From the NCBI RefSeq assembly GCF_904846235.1, contig NZ_CAJGZN010000012.1, forward strand, positions 52,132 to 116,131: a stretch of 64,000 nucleotides of DNA, in the 5' to 3' direction. Under the pieces are notes generated by a model, which saw nothing but the letters and a program-made list of their open reading frames with translations, was not told where the DNA came from and did no database searches. How positions within the stretch are numbered: position 1 is the first letter of the stretch; the number at the start of each line of letters is the position of its first letter. The DNA is from Psychrobacter immobilis. GTDB taxonomy: Bacteria; Pseudomonadota; Gammaproteobacteria; Pseudomonadales; Moraxellaceae. Positions 18,317 to 26,419 of this stretch are shown in pieces. The translations under genes were made by a program, and so were the position numbers.

Positions 18317-19276
18317 ATGAGTTCAACGGATTTAGACGCGCCACCACTTAAGTCGTTATTGCTAGCTATTGTTGCAGTACTAGGACTCCATGTGCTTGCC
18401 GCAATTGCACTAGTGGCAATAAAAACGCCTGAACTCAAACCTGAGCCAAAAAAAGAGATGTCACCACTTGAGATAAAGTTTGTGTCATTACCGGCAAAAA
18501 CGGTCTCAACTGAAGTAGAAAAACAAACAGTCACAGCCAAAAAAGAAGTACAGCCTGAGGTACAAGTTCAGCCAGCGCCGCAACCTGAACCAAAGCCTAA
18601 AGAGCCGGTTAAACAACCAACAGAGACACCAGTAAAACCAAAAGAGCCTATTGTAAAAAATGTAGAGCCGAAAGTGACGCCTGTGATAGCGTCAGAAAAG
18701 CCTCGTCCTGATACCAGTCAAAAAGTAGCCCCAAAAGAGCCGCTACCGAAACCAAAGGTTGATAACTCAGCAGCTGAAGCACAACGTCAAGCAGCTGCCC
18801 AAGCTGAATCAGAGCGTCAAGCTAGAAAAGCTGAGCAAGAGGCGCAAGCTAGGGCAGAGCAAGAAGCCAAAAGGGTCGCTGATGCCAAAGCTGCCGCTCA
18901 AGCGAAGGCTGCTGCAGAGGCCGCCGCTACACAAGCAAGAGCTGAGGCGGAAACAGCAGCTGCTTTAGCACAGAGCAATGAGCCTGTGAGCTTTACTGCT
19001 AGCTCAGCCAACTGGGCATCTGCGCCAAACTTTAGTTTCCCTGAGCGCGCCGCACGTAGAGCCCGTTCTGGTGATACGCTCAACGTTGTCTTGGTATTAC
19101 GAGTCAACAAGCAAGGCGGTATCGATAACGTGCGAGTTGCTCAATCATCAGGTAATCCGCTAGTAGACAAAGAAGCCCGACGTCAAGTTCGATCTGGCAA
19201 GTTCAAACCCTTTACTAAGAATGGCGTACCCGTGGTAGGTGATGTAACTCTACCGATCAGTTACGCGGTTCCTTGA
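18317..19276 (+). CDS. tonB: TonB energy-transducing protein
   Basis: This 319-residue protein has an N-terminal membrane anchor (about residues 12-36), a Pro/Lys/Glu-rich periplasm-spanning stretch (about 38-155), an Ala/Gln/Glu-rich coiled-coil-like segment (155-225), and a TonB C-terminal domain (about 235-319) ending with TLPISYAVP. It couples the inner-membrane proton gradient, through ExbB-ExbD, to outer-membrane receptors such as the two encoded nearby. The long charged linker is longer than in E. coli TonB (239 residues) and resembles TolA-style segments. It is followed by exbB and exbD in the same direction. The Fur box 52 bases upstream supports iron control. Confidence 0.92.
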   Translation: MSSTDLDAPPLKSLLLAIVAVLGLHVLAAIALVAIKTPELKPEPKKEMSPLEIKFVSLPAKTVSTEVEKQTVTAKKEVQPEVQVQPAPQPEPKPKEPVKQPTETPVKPKEPIVKNVEPKVTPVIASEKPRPDTSQKVAPKEPLPKPKVDNSAAEAQRQAAAQAESERQARKAEQEAQARAEQEAKRVADAKAAAQAKAAAEAAATQARAEAETAAALAQSNEPVSFTASSANWASAPNFSFPERAARRARSGDTLNVVLVLRVNKQGGIDNVRVAQSSGNPLVDKEARRQVRSGKFKPFTKNGVPVVGDVTLPISYAVP

Positions 19277-19384
19277 TAGCTCACATTTTATAACAACGTA
19301 TTTATTAATCATTTTTCATTATAAAACTAAACATGATATTTACCTCAGTATCATGTAATGGCATTACACATTAAGGAGTCTGAC

Positions 19385-20074
19385 ATGGACTTTATGCAAT
19401 ACTGGCAGATCAGCGACATGGTGACAAAAACGTTGTTCTTTTTGTTGCTTGCGTTATCTATTCTCTCTTGGGTGACAGGTATCGTCCGCGTATTGCAAAG
19501 CCGTAAGCTGGCGACCAATGTAGCAGATGATTTGAGTCAGCAATTACAAGCCAAACAGTCTGACTTGGCTGGTACTGATGCTGCCACTCGCCGCTTGGTG
19601 ACTGAGCAGACTTTGCTCAAGCATATCGGTCGCTATCGCTTTGCTAGTGAGCGCGGTCTGCCTATTCTTGGTACGACGGCAGCGATTGCACCGTTCATTG
19701 GCTTGTTTGGTACGGTATGGGGTATTTTCCATGCCTTACACAACATCGGTATGAGTGGTCAGGCAGGATTGGGGCAGGTTGCAGGACCAGTCGGTGAAGC
19801 ACTGATTATGACAGGTCTTGGCATTGCAGTAGCGATTCCAGCTGTGGTGTTTTATAACCTTGCAGTACGTATCAATCGTCGCATAATGTATCAAGCCAAC
19901 GACAGAGCGCATGATCTATTGGCGCAATCAACGGGTCTTGTGGATACTACCAAGGTAACTGCGAGCCATGCTGCTAGTGCCTCACAAGTGCACGCTGCAC
20001 CAAGCAGTCGTTCAACAACCAGCGAGACGCAGCATACCAGCAACTACAGTAATTCTGTACCAAAGCAGCTATAG
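19385..20074 (+). CDS. exbB: ExbB proton channel subunit
   Basis: This 229-residue MotA/TolQ/ExbB-family protein has three membrane segments: near residues 12-32, 105-130 and 150-175. The conserved pattern PILGTTAAIAPFIGLFGTVW and the later GPVGEALIMTGLGIAVAIPA are typical. With ExbD it forms the proton channel that energises TonB. I chose the ATG at 19385 because AAGGAG lies seven bases upstream; a longer frame from 19358 lacks such a site. The C-terminal 40 residues are Ser/Thr/His-rich and likely flexible. Confidence 0.92.
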   Translation: MDFMQYWQISDMVTKTLFFLLLALSILSWVTGIVRVLQSRKLATNVADDLSQQLQAKQSDLAGTDAATRRLVTEQTLLKHIGRYRFASERGLPILGTTAAIAPFIGLFGTVWGIFHALHNIGMSGQAGLGQVAGPVGEALIMTGLGIAVAIPAVVFYNLAVRINRRIMYQANDRAHDLLAQSTGLVDTTKVTASHAASASQVHAAPSSRSTTSETQHTSNYSNSVPKQL

Positions 20075-20200
20075 ATAGTATTAATTCTACAGATACTGAT
20101 TCTGTAAACGCTAGGTCTGTAAAGGCTCAAACGACAAGTCGAAAAACCGTCAAAAAACGGCTTGGCTGTGTGAAAATAACCAAAAGCATTGAGAGTAACT

Positions 20201-20602
20201 ATGGCATTTCAATTGGGTGATGATGACGTACGAAGCATGGATGAGATGAACCTCATTCCGCTTATCGATATCATGCTGGTATTGATGATTATATTTTTAT
20301 TGACAGCGACCGTGCTGAATCCGACGGTGCCTTTAGATTTGCCAGAGACCAGTGCCGCGCTTAATGAGACGCCGCCAGAAGCGATCCAAGTCAGTATTGA
20401 TAAAGATGCGGGGATATTCTGGGATAGCGACCCAATCAGCATGGAAGAATTAGAGACACGCTTGCAGCAACAAGGCGCGACTGGTAAGAATCCAGCGGTA
20501 CAGTTACGTGCAGATAAAGAAGGTAAGTACGATACGGTCGCTCAAGTCTTAGCAGCGGCAAGTAACGCTGGACTGACCAAAATCGCATTTGTGAATGAAT
20601 AG
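20201..20602 (+). CDS. exbD: ExbD biopolymer transport protein
   Basis: This 133-residue protein has one N-terminal membrane segment (about residues 20-42) with the essential Asp in IPLIDIMLVLMIIFLL, and a periplasmic domain. It completes TonB-ExbB-ExbD. I chose the ATG at 20201 (MAFQLGDDD) because it has a GAGAG-like site just upstream; a longer TTG-initiated frame is less likely. It lies 126 bases after exbB. A strong terminator follows at 20774-20829, so tonB-exbB-exbD is probably one transcript. Confidence 0.92.
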   Translation: MAFQLGDDDVRSMDEMNLIPLIDIMLVLMIIFLLTATVLNPTVPLDLPETSAALNETPPEAIQVSIDKDAGIFWDSDPISMEELETRLQQQGATGKNPAVQLRADKEGKYDTVAQVLAAASNAGLTKIAFVNE

Positions 20603-20677
20603 TTTAGTAGCTAAATACTGAAAAGCTTAAGCATTGAATAGTTTAAGCACTGTGAGTCAGTGCTAATAGGTTTAGCC

Positions 20678-20788
20678 CTATAGTAGAAAACTGGCTAGAT
20701 AAACCAATAGCCCAACCAGTAAAACAACCAGAACCGCTATAATAAAAACAATTAAAATAATAAAATTTTCTCCAACCTCATTAACTAC
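20678..20788 (-). other. Open hydrophobic frame without a canonical start
   Basis: On the minus strand a stop-to-stop frame of 36 codons ending in TAG reads as one hydrophobic helix (ILIVFIIAVLVVLLVGLLVY then LASFLL). It contains no ATG or GTG, and its only TTG lies too far in. A GGAG lies before an in-frame ATT. It could be a tiny membrane protein with an unusual start, or chance in AT-rich DNA. Confidence 0.2.
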
Positions 20789-20829
20789 TTAAACCTCAAA
20801 TTAAGTCGTTAGTGAGGTTTTCTTTTTTT
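20774..20829. terminator. Terminator after exbD
   Basis: Arms 20774-20792 and 20801-20819 form a 19-bp stem with one wobble pair and one mismatch, followed by a T-rich run to 20829. It also covers the end of the converging DUF2799 gene. Confidence 0.85.
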
Positions 20830-21367
20830 ACCAACCATAGCCAAACGGACGATAGCCATAACCGAAGCCTGCATGTCTGTAGCCAAATGGGTAAGGAGAG
20901 CGTAAGTAGTCGAGATCGCGCTGACGGAGATAGTAGTAGCGCCCTTGAGAGTAAGCTTCTTCTAACTTCTCAATACCTTCTAATGGACAAACAGGTTGCC
21001 AGTCATAGCCTTCGCGACCGAGCTTATAAGCGCTCAGCTCGGTACAGTAGTTTTTGAGACCTTGTTGGCGGCCTTGTTCCCATTGGATACGGTTAGGACT
21101 AGCTCCGCCAACACTGGCGCAGCTATTGGTATAGTGACCGAAGTAAGCACCTGAACGTCCTTGCGAGCCATCAGCATAGCCGACTTCTTGCCAATTACTG
21201 CTTTGACATTGCTGCGGCGTTAGGCTCTGAGTCGTGGCACAGCCTGATAATGTCAGTACGACCGCGCCAAGTAGCGATAGACTCATGCCTGTTTTGCTCG
21301 AGACTTTACTTGTCAGCTTGCGAGCGTGATAAGCGTCCGATGAGTTTGACTTAATAAGATAATTCAT
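20828..21367 (-). CDS. DUF2799 lipoprotein
   Basis: This 179-residue protein has a lipoprotein signal peptide with lipobox LSGC (Cys43) and a mature part of the DUF2799 type. The pattern WQEVGYADGSQGRS, then GRQQGLKNYC and YKLGREGYDW are the repeated helical segments seen in that family. The last 35 residues are rich in Tyr, Gly, Arg and Phe (RHAGFGYGYRPFGYGW) and look like a low-complexity tail. The N-terminus before the hydrophobic core is long; a start at Met28 would give a standard signal peptide. The family has no known function. It is convergent with exbD. Confidence 0.82.
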   Translation of the reverse strand: MNYLIKSNSSDAYHARKLTSKVSSKTGMSLSLLGAVVLTLSGCATTQSLTPQQCQSSNWQEVGYADGSQGRSGAYFGHYTNSCASVGGASPNRIQWEQGRQQGLKNYCTELSAYKLGREGYDWQPVCPLEGIEKLEEAYSQGRYYYLRQRDLDYLRSPYPFGYRHAGFGYGYRPFGYGW

Positions 21368-21724
21368 AATAAACCTGCGCGCGTTTAAAATTATGGTTTA
21401 TCATAGCACTTTTTTGCGCTAACCACTTTTCGTATCTGGTTTTTATAGCGTGCTGTGTTCGGTAAATTTGTATACGCTAAATAACTGATTTAATAGCGTA
21501 ACTTGCTAAATTGTCATATGCTTTAAAAGCACTCGTTGCACCGCGATTGGACGACAACGCTTGATTTTTAATGGTTCGTGCTCATTATAAGCCCCTATAT
21601 ATCGTTGTTTGTTATCGTGCTAATCGCAAATTTATATGTACTATTTATAAATAACGGTTCATTAGCGATATTTATCGCTATATCTCTTAGTATCTTTTTC
21701 ATTTAGTCAAAAGGCCAGACCATC
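21368..21724. other. Intergenic region, no gene found
   Basis: These 357 AT-rich bases separate the divergent DUF2799 and 198-residue protein genes. An 18-bp palindrome TAGCGATATTTATCGCTA lies at 21663-21680, about 45 bases before the downstream gene, and could be an operator. Nothing else was recognised. Confidence 0.5.
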
Positions 21725-22321
21725 ATGGGAACATTGATTGGCGTTATCATTGTACTATTCGTATTAGGGAGTATGATGGCGCTCAAACCGAACGGTATCG
21801 ATCAGCGTTTAGATAAGCTGCGTATGACCGCGCGTCGTTTACAGCTCAATCCAAAACTCGTTTCGTGCCCTGATTGGATCAAAGGCCGTGATAATGAGTA
21901 TGGCCGCGGTATGCTTGGACAATACTGCCTGATATTTGAAGACACTAAACTGCCGCATACCCGTTATCAAGTGATTGATGGACAGTGGCGACCAGACAGC
22001 AGTTTTGTTGATACCAGTACAGATGATAAGACGCTTACTATTCCCAGTGCGATTCGTTCTAGTCAAATCAGCAATAATCCAGTAGTCAAAAAGACTGATT
22101 TTAGCTTGGATCAAATGCCGTTAGAGCTACCAGTAAGTATCGAACCGTTTGTAAAAGGGCTATTGACCAAGGCCAATAGCATTATTATTTATTGGGAAGA
22201 TATTGCTTATGTACGTCCAGCATCTAACCCAACGTACCATCAAAAACGGATCGAAGCGGACTTATTAGTGCTCAAAGAAAACCTTGAGAAATGGGCGCTA
22301 CAGATGCAAAAACAAGCATAA
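21725..22321 (+). CDS. Conserved membrane-anchored protein of unknown function
   Basis: This 198-residue protein has one N-terminal membrane segment (about residues 4-20), followed by a soluble domain. The MALKPNGIDQRLDKLRMTARRLQLNP helix leads into a Cys/Trp-containing segment (SCPDWIKGRD) and a short FEDTKLPHTRYQVIDG strand. I recognise no domain. The layout, single anchor plus cytoplasmic domain, resembles small Moraxellaceae conserved hypotheticals. It stands alone between two units. A palindrome upstream might regulate it. Confidence 0.7.
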   Translation: MGTLIGVIIVLFVLGSMMALKPNGIDQRLDKLRMTARRLQLNPKLVSCPDWIKGRDNEYGRGMLGQYCLIFEDTKLPHTRYQVIDGQWRPDSSFVDTSTDDKTLTIPSAIRSSQISNNPVVKKTDFSLDQMPLELPVSIEPFVKGLLTKANSIIIYWEDIAYVRPASNPTYHQKRIEADLLVLKENLEKWALQMQKQA

Positions 22322-22604
22322 ACCTAGTAAAGCGTTTTTTCGTCTCCATTAAAGGGCAATATGCAAGCGGTTTGTCATATTCAAATTATTTAAAGTTGAC
22401 AGTTTAACGCTTAGCAGTGTAACGTCTTTATAACTATATCTTTATTTTATGGTTATTATTTGTTTTATAACCTTTTTTATCAGCAGCGATTATTACTATA
22501 AATAGCTGAACCATGGTCAAACCGTGAGTATTAGCTTCCATAAATTGCCGTGCTGCTGAATTTAACCTTACTTTTAATTTACTTATATTATGGTGTCGTC
22601 AAAC

Positions 22605-25262
22605 ATGGCAAAAACCACAACCAAAAAAAGTCCAGCACCAGCTGCTGACAGCCCAAAGGGTAAGTCTTTGGTGATTGTAGAATCACCAGCCAAGGCAAAA
22701 ACGATTAATAAATACCTTGGTGATGACTTTATCGTACGCTCAAGTATCGGTCACGTCCGTGATTTGCCGGTCAGTGCGAGCAAAAGCGCAAAGAAAGCAA
22801 CAACCGCTAAAAAAGATGACAGTCTGACCAAAGAAGAAAAAGCGCAGCAAGCATTGGTACGCCGCATGGGTGTAGATCCAGAGCATGACTGGGCAGCAGT
22901 CTACGAAGTACTGCCAAACAAAACCAAAGTCATCAAAGAGCTTAAAGCATTAGCCAAAGACGCTGACAAAATCTATCTGGCAACGGATATGGATAGAGAA
23001 GGGGAAGCGATTGCTTGGCATTTAAAAGAAGTCATTGGCGGCCCTGATAGCAAGTATCAACGTGTGGTCTTTAACGAGATTACCAAGTCAGCTATTCAAA
23101 GTGCGTTTAAGCAGCCTTCGAAATTAGACATTGACCGCGTGAACGCGCAGCAAGCGCGTCGGTTCTTGGACCGTGTTGTCGGCTTTATGGTATCGCCACT
23201 ATTATGGCAAAAGATTGCCCGAGGACTGTCGGCAGGTCGTGTACAGTCAGTCGCTATGCGCTTGGTCGTCGAGCGTGAGCATGAAATCCGAGCGTTCATC
23301 CCAGAAGAGTACTGGCAAATCCATGCGGACACGCACATTGCTAATGGAAAAAAAGACGCTGAGCAAATCGGTATACGCTTAGAGGCGACCAAACAAGGTG
23401 GCAAAACTCTAAAGCTTGGTAATAAAGAGCAGACCGATAAAGTCTTAGAGGTGCTCAAAGCAAGCGATTTTATCGTTAAAGAGCGTGAAGAGAAACCAAC
23501 GCAATCACGTCCAAGCGCGCCCTTTATCACCTCAACTTTGCAGCAAGCCGCCAGTACGCGCTTAGGGTTCTCTGTTAAGAAAACCATGATCTTAGCGCAG
23601 CGTCTATACGAAGCAGGTCATATTACTTATATGCGTACTGACTCGACATTTTTATCAGGCGACGCGCTTGCTGCTGTCCGTGGTCATATCGAAGATAGCT
23701 ATGGCGCAAAATATGTGCCAGAAAAACCAAATTTCTATGGTAACAAGCAGGGCGCACAAGAGGCGCATGAAGCGATTCGTCCTTCTAACGTCAATATGAA
23801 GTCAACACAGCTCAAAGGTGTTGAACGTGATGCAATACGTCTATACGAGCTAATCTGGCGTCAATTTGTGGCGTGTCAGATGTTACCTGCCAAATATCTA
23901 TCAGTGAACCTGTTTGTAGGCGCAGATGATATCGAGCTAAAAGCCCGCGGTCGTACCATGGTATTTGATGGCTACACAAGAGTCATGCCACCAGCCAAAA
24001 CTGATGATACCTTACTCCCTGATGTTAAAAAAGGCGATAAGTTAAACCTAGATAAGCTAGATCCAAGTCAGCATTTTACTAAGCCTGCGCCCCGCTATAC
24101 TGAAGCAAGCCTAGTAAAAGAGCTTGAGAAGAAAGGCATTGGTCGTCCATCGACGTATGCTTCAATTATCTCAACCATTCAAGATCGCGGCTATGTGAAG
24201 CTTGAGAATAAGCGTCTGTTTGCCGAAAAAATGGGTGATATCGTTACTGATAGATTGACAGCTAGCTTTCCAGATTTAATGGATTATACCTTTACTGCTG
24301 CGTTAGAGGACAAGCTCGATCATGTGGCAGAAGGTGATCAAGATTGGAAAGATGTGCTTGATAATTTCTATGGCGAGTTTAAAACCACTCTAGAGCGTGC
24401 CAAAGAAAAAGACGGCATGCGTCCAAACGATCCGACCGATGTACCAGATGTCCACTGTGATATCTGTGATCGTCCGATGCAGCTGCGCACAGGCTCAACA
24501 GGTGTATTCTTAGGTTGTACTGGCTATAACTTACCACCAAAAGAGCGCTGTAAAGGCACCAAAAATCTAATGCCAGTCGAAGCATTCGCCAATCTAGATG
24601 ATGCGGAAGGTGATGACGAAGCGGCAGAAGTTAAAGATTTGATGGAGAAAAAACGCTGTCCGAAATGTGGCACGGCGATGAATGGTTACATCGTAGATGG
24701 TGGCCTCAAACTACACATTTGCGGTAACAACCCTGATTGCGATGGTTATATCCTAGAAGAAGGTAAGTTTGAAGTTCCTGGCTCAGATGCACCAACCATT
24801 GACTGTAACAAGTGCGATGGGCAGATGGAGCTTAAAACAGGACGCTTTGGCCCGTATTTTGCTTGCCAGAACTGTGATAACACGCGCAAGGTACTAAAAA
24901 CAGGCGAAGCAGCGCCGCCACGTATGGATCCAATCCATATGCCAGAGCTAAAGTCGACCAAGCATGATGATTATTTCATTTTGCGTGAAGGGGCGGCTGG
25001 GATGTTCTTAGCAGCGTCTAAGTTCCCGAAAGTGCGTGAGACACGTCCGCCAAAGCTGGCTGAGCTACGAGAAATTAAAGACAAGATGGAGGACAAGTTC
25101 CAGTATCTGTTTGCAGGACCAGATGAAGATCCTGAAGGTAACCACCCAACCATCTTGCGCTGGTCACGTAAGAAAAAAGAGCAGTATATCGGCTCTGAGA
25201 AAAACGGCAAGGCCACACGTTGGGGTGTTTACTGGCGTAATGGTGAATGGGTAGAGGAGTAA
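22605..25262 (+). CDS. topA: DNA topoisomerase I
   Basis: This type IA topoisomerase relaxes negative supercoils. The TOPRIM domain starts at [20 protein letters not shown] and holds the [13 protein letters not shown] acid motif; the active-site Tyr is in ITYMRTDS (about residue 342). The C-terminal third contains several Cys4 zinc-ribbon motifs ([28 protein letters not shown]), fewer-copy but typical, then a basic tail. A short Lys/Ala/Pro N-terminal extension and a Lys/Ala/Thr-rich insert after [16 protein letters not shown] are seen. The frame could also begin at 22590; neither site has a clear ribosome-binding sequence. Essential, single gene unit. Confidence 0.96.
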   Translation: MAKTTTKKSPAPAADSPKGKSLVIVESPAKAKTINKYLGDDFIVRSSIGHVRDLPVSASKSAKKATTAKKDDSLTKEEKAQQALVRRMGVDPEHDWAAVYEVLPNKTKVIKELKALAKDADKIYLATDMDREGEAIAWHLKEVIGGPDSKYQRVVFNEITKSAIQSAFKQPSKLDIDRVNAQQARRFLDRVVGFMVSPLLWQKIARGLSAGRVQSVAMRLVVEREHEIRAFIPEEYWQIHADTHIANGKKDAEQIGIRLEATKQGGKTLKLGNKEQTDKVLEVLKASDFIVKEREEKPTQSRPSAPFITSTLQQAASTRLGFSVKKTMILAQRLYEAGHITYMRTDSTFLSGDALAAVRGHIEDSYGAKYVPEKPNFYGNKQGAQEAHEAIRPSNVNMKSTQLKGVERDAIRLYELIWRQFVACQMLPAKYLSVNLFVGADDIELKARGRTMVFDGYTRVMPPAKTDDTLLPDVKKGDKLNLDKLDPSQHFTKPAPRYTEASLVKELEKKGIGRPSTYASIISTIQDRGYVKLENKRLFAEKMGDIVTDRLTASFPDLMDYTFTAALEDKLDHVAEGDQDWKDVLDNFYGEFKTTLERAKEKDGMRPNDPTDVPDVHCDICDRPMQLRTGSTGVFLGCTGYNLPPKERCKGTKNLMPVEAFANLDDAEGDDEAAEVKDLMEKKRCPKCGTAMNGYIVDGGLKLHICGNNPDCDGYILEEGKFEVPGSDAPTIDCNKCDGQMELKTGRFGPYFACQNCDNTRKVLKTGEAAPPRMDPIHMPELKSTKHDDYFILREGAAGMFLAASKFPKVRETRPPKLAELREIKDKMEDKFQYLFAGPDEDPEGNHPTILRWSRKKKEQYIGSEKNGKATRWGVYWRNGEWVEE

Positions 25263-25295
25263 CTATTAGTTAAAACTAATATAGTGCTTTTATAG

Positions 25296-25350
25296 CGTCA
25301 GACTCATTTAATGTACTATAGGTACAATTTACATTTGTCTTTCTTGTATT
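25296..25350. repeat. Dispersed intergenic repeat, copy A
   Basis: Fifty-five bases between the topA stop and its terminator match 33943-33997 (after fumC) at about three quarters of positions without gaps. Shared cores include TTAATGTAC and GTCTTTCT. It is probably a family of genus-specific non-coding repeats. Confidence 0.55.
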
Positions 25351-25381
25351 GGCTTCAACAAACCTAATAGTTACTTCCAAT

Positions 25382-25416
25382 AAAAAACCCTCTTATAATT
25401 TAAGAGGGTTTTTTTG
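25382..25416. terminator. Bidirectional terminator between topA and sodC
   Basis: A perfect 14-bp stem (25382-25395 with 25401-25414, 5-base loop) has A-runs and T-runs on both sides, so it can stop topA and the converging sodC. Confidence 0.92.
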
Positions 25417-25500
25417 TGCTTATAATATTTCTTTTAAGCTATTTCTTTCAAACTATTTTACGTTTACAAACCTAGTCTAAGTTCATAAATTAGGACAGTA

Positions 25501-26058
25501 TTAGTTTTTTACGATGATACCGCAACCAATACGATCGCCTGCATTACCTGAAGGCTGACTGGTATAGTCGTCAACGCCAGCATGTACGATAAAGGCCAAA
25601 CGATTTACGCTGTATTTGCCTGCTTCAGTCGCTGCGATTTTCTTGTTCACATAGTTAATAGTAGCAACACCGTCTTCATTGGCAGTTAAGTTTGGCAAGT
25701 CACCAGCATGACCATTCATATCATCTGGATTAGAGTGTGGCTTGTTGTCTGGGTTGAAGTGACCGCCTGCTGCTTTACCCATAACGTCACAGCTGCCTGT
25801 TTCGTGGATATGTAATGAGACAGTTCTACCTGGCTGTAGGTTAGTAAGTTTACCGTAAACTTGGACGCCGCCATCAACTGGACGTAAGAAAACTTGACCA
25901 ACTTCTTTCTTCTTGCCATCTACTGTTTGTATGGTTGATTTTAATGTCGGTTGTGCTAAAGGATTACCCGTTTGCATTTGACTTTCTACCGTTTGGCAAC
26001 CAGTCATTGCTAACGCTGAACCGCATAATAGGGTACTTGCAAGTAATGTCTTATTCAT
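25501..26058 (-). CDS. sodC: Cu/Zn superoxide dismutase lipoprotein
   Basis: This periplasmic enzyme dismutates superoxide. The protein has a lipobox MTGC after a short signal peptide, and Cu/Zn ligands in LHIHETGSC, AAGGHFNPDNKPH, NGHAGDLPN and FIVHAGVDDY; the Cys in GSC and GCGI would form the conserved disulfide. It ends with CGIIVKN. I chose the ATG at 26058 (MNKTLL), which has GGAG six bases upstream; a TTG-initiated frame from 26070 is longer but lacks a site. Length 185 residues is normal. Lipid anchoring is common in Moraxellaceae and pathogens. Confidence 0.95.
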   Translation of the reverse strand: MNKTLLASTLLCGSALAMTGCQTVESQMQTGNPLAQPTLKSTIQTVDGKKKEVGQVFLRPVDGGVQVYGKLTNLQPGRTVSLHIHETGSCDVMGKAAGGHFNPDNKPHSNPDDMNGHAGDLPNLTANEDGVATINYVNKKIAATEAGKYSVNRLAFIVHAGVDDYTSQPSGNAGDRIGCGIIVKN

Positions 26059-26070
26059 CATTATCTCCAA

Positions 26071-26419
26071 TTGTTTGAGTTGTTATTTTTAATCTTCATT
26101 AAAGCCACGAATATCTATCGTTATTGTTCTATAAAAATCGGCGTCAATATTCGTTAACATCGGAGTCAGTATAGCCAAGCTAACTCTATAGTTATTCATC
26201 AAATGCGCAACAATCAGTTAATAAATGTAAGTATCGTATGGGTTTGAAAAACGAACTAAGATAAATGATTTTCAAAATTAAATGGCTTTAAATGCGTGAG
26301 AAACCTACTAAGAAGGCTATGAACTGCAAGCAAATGAATAACAAACAGGTATAAAAAAGCCGCTCACCATAGTGATGAGCGGCTTCCTAATCTATAGAAC
26401 TGGCTTAATAAAGGTTCAA
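26071..26419. other. sodC-lon intergenic region
   Basis: No gene was found in these 349 AT-rich bases. The sodC promoter must lie here; the lon terminator is at 26357-26385. Confidence 0.6.
26353..26385 (-). terminator. Terminator of lon (minus strand)
   Basis: Arms 26357-26366 and 26376-26385 form a perfect 10-bp GC-rich stem. On the minus strand it ends in a T run at 26353-26358. Confidence 0.9.

Noticed and set aside
23096..23587. 163-residue frame opposite topA
   Set aside because: It lies entirely antisense to a conserved enzyme; Ser/Cys-rich translations are typical shadows.
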